Part shown: positions 1 to 7,371 of the stretch, piece after piece
How positions within the stretch are numbered: position 1 is the first letter of the stretch
Layout of the letters: each line of letters starts with the position of its first letter
Assembly: GCA_002314855.1 (NCBI GenBank)
Contig: DCHQ01000015.1
Span: 1 to 12,873, forward strand
DNA length: 12,873 nt
Origin: Lachnospiraceae bacterium UBA1748
GTDB lineage: Bacteria > Bacillota > Clostridia > Lachnospirales > Lachnospiraceae
Direction: 5' to 3'
The notes under the pieces: model-generated
The model's database searches: none
Told to the model about the DNA's origin: nothing
The model's input: only the letters and a program-made list of their open reading frames with translations
Made by a program: the position numbers and the translations under genes

Positions 1-187
1 GGCCGTAATTAATTGCTTCTCCAAGTACGCTTTCAACCGATGCGGTTGCACCTGGCTTTACGTCATCAGGATCAGCCGCATTAACAACAAGCGAATCAAG
101 CCCTAGTGATGTTAATACAATCACTACAGCCATCATGAATGCTAATGCTCTACTCATTTTTCGTAAAGTCTTCTTCTTAACCTTCAT
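1..187 (-). CDS. Secreted protein, N-terminal part only (runs off left edge)
   Basis: Too short for a routine ORF call, but a clear gene start. Reading leftward from the ATG at 187-185, the frame is open for 62 codons to the window edge. The start has a Shine-Dalgarno sequence (TGAGGA) 7 nt upstream. The first 37 residues form a textbook Sec signal peptide: a basic n-region (KVKKKTLRK), a strongly hydrophobic core (ALAFMMAVVIVLTSLGL) and a cleavage site around VNA|AD. The mature protein begins with an acidic stretch and then LGEAINYG. That last string vaguely recalls the start of 'choice-of-anchor A'-type surface proteins, but this is a weak resemblance and the function is unknown. It is divergent from the LUD gene. 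Only the N-terminus is visible, so completeness cannot be judged. Confidence 0.75.
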   Translation of the reverse strand, partial: MKVKKKTLRKMSRALAFMMAVVIVLTSLGLDSLVVNAADPDDVKPGATASVESVLGEAINYG

Positions 188-311
188 CTCGAATTCCTCA
201 TCAACTTTCTTCTTCTTGTTCTTTCTCTTCTTTGTTTTTCTCTATTTTTCTCTCAAACAAATCGAACTAGCTTTTGGACATAGTAAACCTAGTTTGCCTA
301 TTATTATTTCA

Positions 312-340
312 ATCATAATATACTTTTAATTTAAACACAA
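312..340 (-). promoter_or_regulatory. Candidate promoter for the leftward secreted-protein gene
   Basis: On the minus strand a -35-like TTGTGT (340-335), a 17-nt spacer and a -10-like TATGAT (317-312) are seen. This would start transcription near 305 and give a purine-rich leader of about 118 nt before the ATG at 187. The -10 matches 5 of 6 consensus bases and the -35 is weak. AT-rich DNA gives such matches by chance. Confidence 0.3.
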
Positions 341-460
341 TACTAAAACTTGATTTAACTACATGGCAAACCCTTTGTTTATGTAGGTTTCGCCAATAAT
401 TTGTGGTTTAATCAAAACAAGTTAACCATAAACATCATTATGTTGTATATATGTATATTT

Positions 461-489
461 TTCACAAAATATATAAATAGTGGTATATT
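461..489 (+). promoter_or_regulatory. Candidate promoter for the LUD gene
   Basis: TTCACA (461-466), a 17-nt spacer and TATATT (484-489) each match 5 of 6 consensus bases. The -10 is preceded by TGG, an extended -10 element. The predicted start near 496 leaves a leader of about 240 nt before the ATG at 736, long enough to hold regulation, although no known riboswitch core was recognised in it. Confidence 0.4.
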
Positions 490-735
490 TATTATAAAAT
501 ACGTAATTAAATAATGAGACATATTTAACGGCAATTATTCGCGCTTTAGCCAATGCAACGAGCATTAATCAACAGAGCTTGATTTTTTAATCAATATACT
601 GCACGTTAAATCAAATTTATACCTATTTTTAGTTATCTATTTAATTTATCGACCGAGCTTTAGTCCATTTTTAGTATGAATAAGCACATATTTTCTGCAT
701 AGATTTTAGATTGATTTCAATAAGGAGGATCACCA

Positions 736-1374
736 ATGAACGAATCAAAGAAAATATTTTATCGCAACCAAGCCGAAAGCATTATTGCCAAAATGAAACT
801 TCGTAAGATGGATGCCTACTACTGCGAAGACGTAGCTGAGGCTAAGGCCAAGCTTGTAGAGCTATTAGGAAGCTCTCCTAAGAATATTGGATATGGCGGT
901 TCCATGACTATCGATGACAATGGCTTCAAGGACGCTATAAGTGGTGCAGGACATAATATTATAGTTAGAGAAAACTACACTACGCCTGATGAGTTAAAAG
1001 AATGTAAAGCAATGCTTGTCAACGCTGACGCATTTCTTATGAGTTCCAATGCTATCACACTTGATGGTGAGCTTATTAATATTGATGGTAGAGGTAACCG
1101 TGTATCATTCTTAATATACGGACCAGATGAAGTATTTGTAATCGCTGGTATGAATAAGATTGTTACTGATGTACCATCTGGTATCGAAAGAGTTCGTAAT
1201 ATGGCAACTCCACCTAATACCGTAAGATTAAACAGAGATACACCATGCGCCAAAACTGGACGCTGCGGCGACTGTCTTACTAACAGTATATGCTCTCAAA
1301 TAGTAGTAACACGTACATCCATGATACCTAGCCGTATCAAGGTAATACTCATCGGTGAGGAACTTGGATATTAA
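736..1374 (+). CDS. LUD-domain (DUF162) protein, lactate-utilisation-like
   Basis: The product has 212 residues and begins at an ATG with an excellent Shine-Dalgarno sequence (AAGGAGGA, about 721-727). It is a small single-domain member of the LUD/YkgG family (DUF162), whose better-known relatives LutB and LutC take part in lactate oxidation. Stand-alone clostridial versions like this one have no proven reaction. Visible hallmarks are IGYGGSMT (51-58), the NADAFLMSSNAIT segment (96-108), IDGRGNRV (116-123) and a C-terminal cysteine cluster at Cys171, Cys177, Cys180 and Cys186 that could bind metal. The chain ends VILIGEELGY, as is usual for the group. Length looks complete and there is no signal peptide, so it should be cytoplasmic. 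It converges on secA2, shares a terminator with it, and is probably unrelated to secretion. Confidence 0.85.
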   Translation: MNESKKIFYRNQAESIIAKMKLRKMDAYYCEDVAEAKAKLVELLGSSPKNIGYGGSMTIDDNGFKDAISGAGHNIIVRENYTTPDELKECKAMLVNADAFLMSSNAITLDGELINIDGRGNRVSFLIYGPDEVFVIAGMNKIVTDVPSGIERVRNMATPPNTVRLNRDTPCAKTGRCGDCLTNSICSQIVVTRTSMIPSRIKVILIGEELGY

Positions 1375-1409
1375 TACAATTGATTAACGCTAATAACGCG
1401 TGTATACGC

Positions 1410-1440
1410 AAAAAGCTTGGCAAAAATGCCAAGCTTTTTT
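1410..1440. terminator. Bidirectional intrinsic terminator between LUD gene and secA2
   Basis: A perfect 13-bp stem, AAAAAGCTTGGCA (1410-1422) with its complement (1427-1439), closes an AAAA loop. It ends in a T-run on the plus strand and, because the stem base is A/T, also on the minus strand. It lies 36 nt after the LUD stop and directly abuts the secA2 stop codon at 1440-1442. It should therefore end both converging transcripts. Confidence 0.9.
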
Positions 1441-3800
1441 CATGGATCCATTATATTTATTGTTTTTTTATCACCTTTTTGAACAATCGTAACATTACTA
1501 AGCAGAATGTTTCGAATTATATTAAGGTGTATACTCTCTTCCATATCACGAAAAGATTCTCTCGCCTCAATCTGATATTCAAATATCGGATTACGGCCTG
1601 CATGACTTCTGCCACCCATTGCATTCTGAAGCTGCTGCAAATAATCTACCTGCTCTACCCAGCCATCGTCTACTGCTCGCAGAATGCATCTCCTAATATA
1701 CTCAGTAAATAACATATGATCATCAAGATACGATTCTTTGGCAGTTATTCCATCTTCGATTATCTTAAATAGATGTTCTTTAACTAGCTTCTTGTTTTTT
1801 AAGTCCGCTTCATCTATTTTACAGTCTATTCTTGTTGACAGGTTATCAAGAATATATCTGTTTAGCGTTGCTTTATCTAAACGTTTTTTTAGAAGAATAT
1901 CTATATTTTTTGCAGCTACATTCATAATTGTACCTACAGTAACATTACCACCTGACAGCAGTTCATCACGCGTCGAATATATAATATCTCTCTGCTTTTG
2001 CAAAACCTTATCATATTCCATCGCATTCTTACGATATCTTACAGCATTATCATCGCCACTGCGCTGCGCACCATTAATTATCTTTCGTATTTTGCGAGTT
2101 GATATTCTTCTTTTACCCGAAATATATTTCTCTATATCATCCGCCAATTCGCCGCTAACAACATCATCTTCAAGAGATACATAGAATCGGCTGGTGCCTG
2201 GATCTCCCTGTCTCCCAGCTCGTCCTATAGCCTGTCTCTCCTGTCTGGTATTTTTCATACGACCAATACCAATGACCGCAAGTCCGCCTAGCTCTTTTAC
2301 TTCCTTACCAAGCTTAATATCAGTTCCTCGTCCTGCCATAGAGGTTGCTACCGTCACGGCATCCTTCTGACCAGCTTCTTTTATGATACCTGCCTCCCAA
2401 TAAGCATTATTAGCATTTAGCACATTGTGGGGTATCTTCTCATCCAGAAGTAGTTTCGATACTATTTCTGTTTCCCCTATTGAAGAAACTATAATAAGAA
2501 CTGGACGACCTTTTTGATGAGCATTAACAGCCGCTTTAATAGCTTCACTATATTGCTGTAAAGAATCCTTACAATACACTGTCTTCAAATCTTTACGTAG
2601 AAGTTTTTTATTAGTAGGAATTACTAGTACTTTAGCACCATAAATATCACTAAGCTCCTGTTTGGAGTCAGATATAGTACCACTCATTCCGGCCATTTTA
2701 GGGAACAGCAAAAATAAACTCTGATAAGTAATAGAAGCTACTGAACGATTTTCTTGAGTAAGTTTTACGCCTTCTTTCTGTTCTATGGCCTGATGCTGTC
2801 CTCCAGTTATTTTGACGCCAGGAACCATACGACCTGTACTACTGTCAATAAGCACTATTCCATCTTTTTCAGATATTACATAATCCTTTGTTAATTCATA
2901 TAAAGCCTTTGCACGAAGAGCCAGAGTTACATGTCTGTTAACCTCAAAATATTTTCGGGAATAAAAATTGTCTATCCTAAAGAAGGCCTCCGCTCTCTTT
3001 ACTCCTTCATCGGTAAGCCACACTTTCTTATCTTCTTTTTTGTAATCCCTTTCTTCCACAAGAGTTTTTACAAAAAAATCAGCCATTTTATAGAGATTAG
3101 ACTGAACTCTAGGAGCACCTGCAATTATAAGAGGCATCTGCGCAGCATCAAGAAGAGCCGAATCAGCCTCATCAATGATTACATAATAGAAATCTCTCAT
3201 AAATCTTTCTTCTGCAGATTTAACTAGATTATTAAAAAGATAATCAAACCCAAGAACACTATGCGTTGTATAAACAATATCAGCTGCGTAAATCTTCTTC
3301 TTTTCTTCGTTGGTAAATCTATCACCTGGATTCCTAGGTACACCAGGCATAACTGTAAGTCCGAGAAACTTGTACACAGCTCCCATCTCTATGGCATCGC
3401 GGTAAGCCAAATACTCATTGGCAGTTACCAAAAAAGTACTTTTGCCTGTAAGCGCATTTAGATAAAGAGGCATTGTTGCTACAAGGGTCTTTCCCTCACC
3501 AGTATTCATTTCAGCTAATATTCCATTATTAAGAGCTATGGCACCCATTATTTGTACATCATAAGGATACATTCCAAGTATTCTCTTATCAGCCTCACAC
3601 ACAACCGCATAGGCTTCTGGTAGTATTTCGTCAAGACTAGCACCACCCGCCAGTTTTTTCTTGAAGTATTTCGTTTTATCCGCCAATTTTTTTTCGGAGA
3701 GTTCACTAATAACAGGTGCGTATGATTTCACCTTTTTTAAGATTCTATATATTTTTTTTAAATTCAGAGAACCTAACTTCTCTGCTTTACCAAACTTCAA
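1440..3800 (-). CDS. secA2: Accessory Sec translocase ATPase SecA2
   Basis: This 786-residue SecA paralogue is the cytoplasmic motor that drives the accessory Sec substrate through SecY2. Visible motifs are a Walker A MNTGEGKT (98-105), a DEAD Walker B (210-213, where housekeeping SecA usually has DEVD), the SecA signature LLDAAQMPLIIAG (216-228), GGQHQAIE (333-340), MAGMSGT (369-375), SMAGRGTDIKLG (487-498) and the motif VI region QAIGRAGRQGDPG (523-535). The chain ends soon after the helical scaffold (NIMDP). It lacks the C-terminal Cys-His zinc/SecB-binding tail of SecA1, as is typical of SecA2. The start is TTG at 3800-3798; GGAG, read within the last codons of asp3, lies 10 nt upstream. 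It is the last operon gene, 7 nt after asp3. No glycosyltransferase gene follows it. Confidence 0.95.
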   Translation of the reverse strand: MKFGKAEKLGSLNLKKIYRILKKVKSYAPVISELSEKKLADKTKYFKKKLAGGASLDEILPEAYAVVCEADKRILGMYPYDVQIMGAIALNNGILAEMNTGEGKTLVATMPLYLNALTGKSTFLVTANEYLAYRDAIEMGAVYKFLGLTVMPGVPRNPGDRFTNEEKKKIYAADIVYTTHSVLGFDYLFNNLVKSAEERFMRDFYYVIIDEADSALLDAAQMPLIIAGAPRVQSNLYKMADFFVKTLVEERDYKKEDKKVWLTDEGVKRAEAFFRIDNFYSRKYFEVNRHVTLALRAKALYELTKDYVISEKDGIVLIDSSTGRMVPGVKITGGQHQAIEQKEGVKLTQENRSVASITYQSLFLLFPKMAGMSGTISDSKQELSDIYGAKVLVIPTNKKLLRKDLKTVYCKDSLQQYSEAIKAAVNAHQKGRPVLIIVSSIGETEIVSKLLLDEKIPHNVLNANNAYWEAGIIKEAGQKDAVTVATSMAGRGTDIKLGKEVKELGGLAVIGIGRMKNTRQERQAIGRAGRQGDPGTSRFYVSLEDDVVSGELADDIEKYISGKRRISTRKIRKIINGAQRSGDDNAVRYRKNAMEYDKVLQKQRDIIYSTRDELLSGGNVTVGTIMNVAAKNIDILLKKRLDKATLNRYILDNLSTRIDCKIDEADLKNKKLVKEHLFKIIEDGITAKESYLDDHMLFTEYIRRCILRAVDDGWVEQVDYLQQLQNAMGGRSHAGRNPIFEYQIEARESFRDMEESIHLNIIRNILLSNVTIVQKGDKKTINIMDP

Positions 3801-3807
3801 CAGTTTT

Positions 3808-4257
3808 CTACTCCGATACTTCTTTTATTACTATAGAATGAAATACGAATTCAGTCGCACCACCATTTATAAGCTGCAGCTCATAGCTATAAGTACTTAG
3901 CGGACACCTAAATTGGCCTCGCAAATCTGATATAATCTCTGAGCCCACCTCATCACCATATCTATTAAAAAATACGAGCTGGATAATGATTGAATATACC
4001 TTATCAACTTCTATATTAGCTATAAGTTCATAGTCACCTTCTCCATCTATTATAGGCAAGGCGGGTTCTATTTTATCCTCTTGAAAATTGGTTTGAGATG
4101 ACCATTTTTTTATGATTGTGCCTGGTGGCATCATTCCATTCTTGTACTCAACATGGTTTTTACTTTTAAACACAATCTCTGAACCATATAAATACGTATC
4201 TGATACATATTCATTCCAAAATATATTCCAAAATGCATTTTCTTTCTGAAGTGCCAT
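3808..4257 (-). CDS. asp3: Accessory Sec system protein Asp3
   Basis: This 149-residue protein has the usual Asp3 length and sequence pattern. It has DTYLYGSEIVFKS (20-32), a GMMPPGTIIKKW block (41-52), LPIIDGEGDYEL (67-78), FNRYGDEVGSEI (96-107) and a C-terminal beta-rich end with ELQLINGGATEFVF. In the streptococcal system Asp3 forms a complex with Asp1 and Asp2 that is needed for export of the surface glycoprotein; it is beta-rich and binds carbohydrate or unstructured substrate. There is no signal peptide, so it is cytoplasmic or membrane-peripheral. Its ATG (4257-4255) shares one base with the asp2 TAA (TAATG), indicating translational coupling. Its final codons contain the ribosome binding site of secA2. 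Confidence 0.92.
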   Translation of the reverse strand: MALQKENAFWNIFWNEYVSDTYLYGSEIVFKSKNHVEYKNGMMPPGTIIKKWSSQTNFQEDKIEPALPIIDGEGDYELIANIEVDKVYSIIIQLVFFNRYGDEVGSEIISDLRGQFRCPLSTYSYELQLINGGATEFVFHSIVIKEVSE

Positions 4258-5789
4258 TAATACAACCTTCCAAAATCCTCTACTAAAACGTTTTGATACT
4301 GTTGATTAAACCATTTTTTGATGCCTGCATTATCATCATTATGTCGGCCATGAAGCCCTATTCCGTACAATCTAACATTCTCTGAATCAATATGCTGTAT
4401 AAGATCCTCATACGCCGTATTGTCATAATCATCTTCGTACATATGTAACACAATAAACGAGGTATCATACCATTCGGACTTATCAAACTTTTCCCAAATG
4501 ATTTTATTCATACTCTCAACAATATCCGTATTTTTCTGTCCCCATGATAAGTAATTCACTATATCAAGAGAAGCTGGAAATCCTTCTGGTCTAATTAGTG
4601 TTTCGTTAGCCGCTACAGTCCCAAGATTAATAAGCGGTTTTCCAATAAGTACTGTATGTGGCTTTATGTCGCAGGAATAATACAGAGCAGCATAAGCTCC
4701 CATAGCTATACCTGACATAACGATCTGATCATTGCTGAAACCTAGCTCATACATATATTTTTTTATGACATCAACAATTGCTTCTTCGTATTCCTTGTCA
4801 CCTAGGAAGAAACAGCCTCCTTTAAGTCTTTGATCAGAAATAAGAAGATATGGACTTCCATATTCATCCATAAGATTTTCGCCTTCGAAACCTTCCTTTG
4901 TCCTGTAATCTCCAAAGAATACATTGAGCGGCGGCTTCATATCACCTGGATTGAAATAGTAAAATATCTCTTCACGATTCTTTGTTACAATTCTTTGACC
5001 ACCTGGAAGAAAGAATCCACGATATCCTCTTGACTGTCTGTAATGCAAAGTAGTTATTTCAAGCTTTCCGCTTCCTTTTGCAAAAAGAGATATAAATAAA
5101 TCCCCTTCCTCTGCATCATTCTTTATCGAGACTATATTTTTCATATCTTCTTCAGTAAAAATCCACTCTCGAATAACTGTTGCCACAGAACCAGACTTAT
5201 ACAGTTCGATATGGAGTTCTAATTCAACTGAATCATCTTTGAAATATTCAAGCCAAAAGTCCATAGTCTGATTATCATGAAGCGATATATTCTTTTTCCA
5301 AAAAGAAACTTGATTGAAATCATTACCATACTCGCCATCAAGTTCAACATCAAAGCCTCCATGCCAAATAGGCATTCCATTAAAACTCCTGTTAATACTT
5401 ATGTCAGAAGGTAAAAATTTATGTCCATGTGAGTCTGCATAGAAACAATCCAGTTCATCGGATACTATATAGTCAATATCAGACTTTAAAGCAACCTTTC
5501 CCTTCTTCTTAGCAATAAACTCCCTAAATACATCACTTATAGATACAGTATTAACAACATAAAGAGTATATGGTCTCACGACTCTCCAAAGTTTTTCAAC
5601 CAGTTCATCACTAGGACACTCATCGACAAACACAACATCGTACGGTTTCTTAACATTTAACAACCTTCTTGTTGAAAATCTATCTCCATTAATATCAAGA
5701 TAATTCCAAGTAATATAATAAGGCAGCTTCATGACAGCGCTCCAGTCAGCTTCACCTATTTGTAATACGCTTACTCTAATATAACTCAA
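4257..5789 (-). CDS. asp2: Accessory Sec system protein Asp2 with altered catalytic site
   Basis: This 510-residue protein matches Asp2 over its length. The N-terminus is VLQIGEADW...LPYYITWNYLD, and the second half is an alpha/beta-hydrolase-like domain with GGCFFLGDKEYEEAIVDVI and then the nucleophile elbow. Family knowledge: Asp2 both supports export and O-acetylates GlcNAc on serine-rich glycoproteins, using a Ser-Glu-His triad (from memory S362, E452 and H482 in Streptococcus gordonii). Here the elbow reads G-I-A-M-G with Ala362 (codon GCT, 4706-4704). Glu452 (in YEDDYD) and a histidine in GRHNDD (His483) are present. The acetyltransferase is therefore probably inactive while the structural role in export remains. 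The start is TTG at 5789, overlapping the asp1 end by 14 nt with only a weak AGG upstream. The Asp2-specific VLQIG motif lies just after it, so later starts are unlikely. Confidence 0.93.
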   Translation of the reverse strand: MSYIRVSVLQIGEADWSAVMKLPYYITWNYLDINGDRFSTRRLLNVKKPYDVVFVDECPSDELVEKLWRVVRPYTLYVVNTVSISDVFREFIAKKKGKVALKSDIDYIVSDELDCFYADSHGHKFLPSDISINRSFNGMPIWHGGFDVELDGEYGNDFNQVSFWKKNISLHDNQTMDFWLEYFKDDSVELELHIELYKSGSVATVIREWIFTEEDMKNIVSIKNDAEEGDLFISLFAKGSGKLEITTLHYRQSRGYRGFFLPGGQRIVTKNREEIFYYFNPGDMKPPLNVFFGDYRTKEGFEGENLMDEYGSPYLLISDQRLKGGCFFLGDKEYEEAIVDVIKKYMYELGFSNDQIVMSGIAMGAYAALYYSCDIKPHTVLIGKPLINLGTVAANETLIRPEGFPASLDIVNYLSWGQKNTDIVESMNKIIWEKFDKSEWYDTSFIVLHMYEDDYDNTAYEDLIQHIDSENVRLYGIGLHGRHNDDNAGIKKWFNQQYQNVLVEDFGRLY

Positions 5790-7365
5790 AGGAACCTATA
5801 ACCTCTTTCCAACTCTCTAATAACTTTTCAGTTGTATATTTTTCACCAAGCTCAAATGAATAAACCTGTGCCTCATTCCAGTTGGACATATTATCAAGAT
5901 AGTACGACAATTTACCCTCTATCCCCTTAATATCATTAATTCTATATCCATTCTTTCCATCTATTACAAACTGAGAATGTCTACTAATTATCTGTGGAAT
6001 GCCTGTACTAACAGCTGCAATACGAAGATATAAATCAGGTATATTTCGCATATCAAGTAGTATTCTTTGCTTTCTAATACATCTTGTAACTGATGCTTCA
6101 TCAACACACTGCTCTACCTCAAATGACATGTGTTTCTTGGTATTAAGCTCAAGTATACTTTCATCAAACTCTTCACCCCAGTCATACTGACTAAGGTCAA
6201 GGCGAAGAATTCTACTTACACTTTCCTGTAAAGTTTCACATACATTATAGCCAGCTTTTCTAGTGAAAAGTGTAACGCTCGTATCCTGATGCTCATTCAC
6301 ATATTTATTAAGAATTAAAATCAGCTTAATAAATGTGTCCTGCTCGAGTCCATCTATTGGAACCATAATACTCTGAGTATTTATTAGTTGGCTAATACCC
6401 ACATCTATACGCGAATCAAATGGAGGGATATCCAAAATTCGTTCTAGTTCAATATCTGTAGATTCAACAACTTTTATTGCTTGTTCTCGTGAATCGGCAA
6501 TAATGTAATGAACATTATTAAGCATTTCCTTGATATGACTTAGCTGTGATAACTCGTAACGGTCCGAATATACTGACAAAATAGTATTTCTATTTTTCAA
6601 AATATCCTGAAGAAGTATTATATTCTTTTCATGTAACGCCACGCAAAATATGGAATCGCCCGCAGTTCGCCCAACATAAGATCGAAATACCTCGTAGATT
6701 ACTTCATCAAGAGATGAATAGCTATTTTTTTTATAATCTACTAGTTGCTCTTTCCCATTAGTTCCAAATAACAAATACTGCGCACTCTCAGGATTAACTT
6801 CAACATGGCCATCAAATAAAACTAATCGAATCTTCCACTTACTTTCTTCATCAAGAAAATCCTGATATACTGGCTTTCCGTTTTCATACACGATAGTACT
6901 TGAAACAAAACCTCTATCATCATACAAATTTGTTCGAACTATATTCCCTTGACTATACATATTGATTTGTATGAGATTACCATCCTCTGCAAAATCAACA
7001 GATGCATAAAGTTGACCATCCATATATGCTACCACAAGAAAAGGGGTATAACGAAATTCAATGCCCTCCGGCCATTTAAGGTTTAGATAAGAAAGTATGC
7101 CAACTTTTTTACGTCGAATATTCTGTATAGCATCAAAGCACGACCAATATGGTGCCCTAAAAATACTTTGCCTGTGAAGAAAATGACGAAAGTTTGGGGC
7201 ATAGTTAAGTAAAGCTACTTCATATTCATAGCTTTTGGATCTGTGAAATAACTGAATCTGCTTAATGGTATCATCGAATTCCGACTTTTCTCTTGGAACA
7301 TACCACTGCTGCTCTCTCTCACTCCATGTGTTCTTGTTATACCATGCTGGAATAAAATAAATCAT
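5776..7365 (-). CDS. asp1: Accessory Sec system protein Asp1
   Basis: This 529-residue protein opens with the diagnostic Asp1 N-terminus MIYFIPAWY, then WYVPREKSEFDDTIKQIQLF. Asp1 has a glycosyltransferase GT-B fold without known activity. It is an essential, membrane-associated part of the Asp1-Asp2-Asp3 complex that guides the substrate to SecA2. The C-terminal GT-B-like half is visible as a degenerate nucleotide-sugar region around STGIPQII (453-460), followed by IDGKNGYRI (468-476) and a terminal helix ending in WKEVIGSFELY. The length is normal for the family. The start is ATG at 7365, with AAGGA a few bases upstream overlapping the secY2 stop; the gap to secY2 is 6 nt. The last 14 nt overlap asp2. 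There are no membrane segments or signal peptide. Confidence 0.94.
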   Translation of the reverse strand: MIYFIPAWYNKNTWSEREQQWYVPREKSEFDDTIKQIQLFHRSKSYEYEVALLNYAPNFRHFLHRQSIFRAPYWSCFDAIQNIRRKKVGILSYLNLKWPEGIEFRYTPFLVVAYMDGQLYASVDFAEDGNLIQINMYSQGNIVRTNLYDDRGFVSSTIVYENGKPVYQDFLDEESKWKIRLVLFDGHVEVNPESAQYLLFGTNGKEQLVDYKKNSYSSLDEVIYEVFRSYVGRTAGDSIFCVALHEKNIILLQDILKNRNTILSVYSDRYELSQLSHIKEMLNNVHYIIADSREQAIKVVESTDIELERILDIPPFDSRIDVGISQLINTQSIMVPIDGLEQDTFIKLILILNKYVNEHQDTSVTLFTRKAGYNVCETLQESVSRILRLDLSQYDWGEEFDESILELNTKKHMSFEVEQCVDEASVTRCIRKQRILLDMRNIPDLYLRIAAVSTGIPQIISRHSQFVIDGKNGYRINDIKGIEGKLSYYLDNMSNWNEAQVYSFELGEKYTTEKLLESWKEVIGSFELY

Positions 7366-7371
7366 ATTTCC

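Larger units (their letters stand above)
188..735. other. AT-rich divergent intergenic region
   Basis: This 548-bp spacer separates the leftward secreted-protein gene from the rightward LUD gene. No convincing gene is present; the short plus-strand ORF at 135-329 is antisense or non-coding. The 5' leader of the leftward gene (about 190-255) is purine-rich on its coding strand. An imperfect hairpin lies at 365-394 (GGC-AAACC pairing with GGTTT-c-GCC). A TTGATT-tttt-AATCAA inverted repeat lies at 579-594, and an AATGC/GCATT mini-hairpin near 552-566. The heptamer GCTTTAG followed by (C/T)C occurs twice in the same orientation, at 543 and 657. TTGATTTAA-like words recur throughout. One candidate promoter is listed for each direction. 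Confidence 0.6.

Noticed and set aside
135..329. Plus-strand 64-codon frame rich in Phe, Ser and Leu
   Set aside because: It is antisense to the leader and signal peptide of the leftward secreted-protein gene. Its composition reflects a pyrimidine run.
365..394. GGCAAACC hairpin recalling a c-di-GMP-I riboswitch
   Set aside because: Only the short string matches. The GACGCAAAGCC-type core and second stem are absent, and the hairpin lies upstream of the candidate promoters rather than in a clear leader.
975..1253. Minus-strand 92-codon frame inside the LUD gene
   Set aside because: It is antisense to a conserved coding sequence and has no supporting start signal.
1380..2184. Plus-strand open frames opposite secA2
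   Set aside because: SecA motifs are intact on the minus strand. The plus-strand frames lack ribosome sites, and the first begins inside the terminator region.
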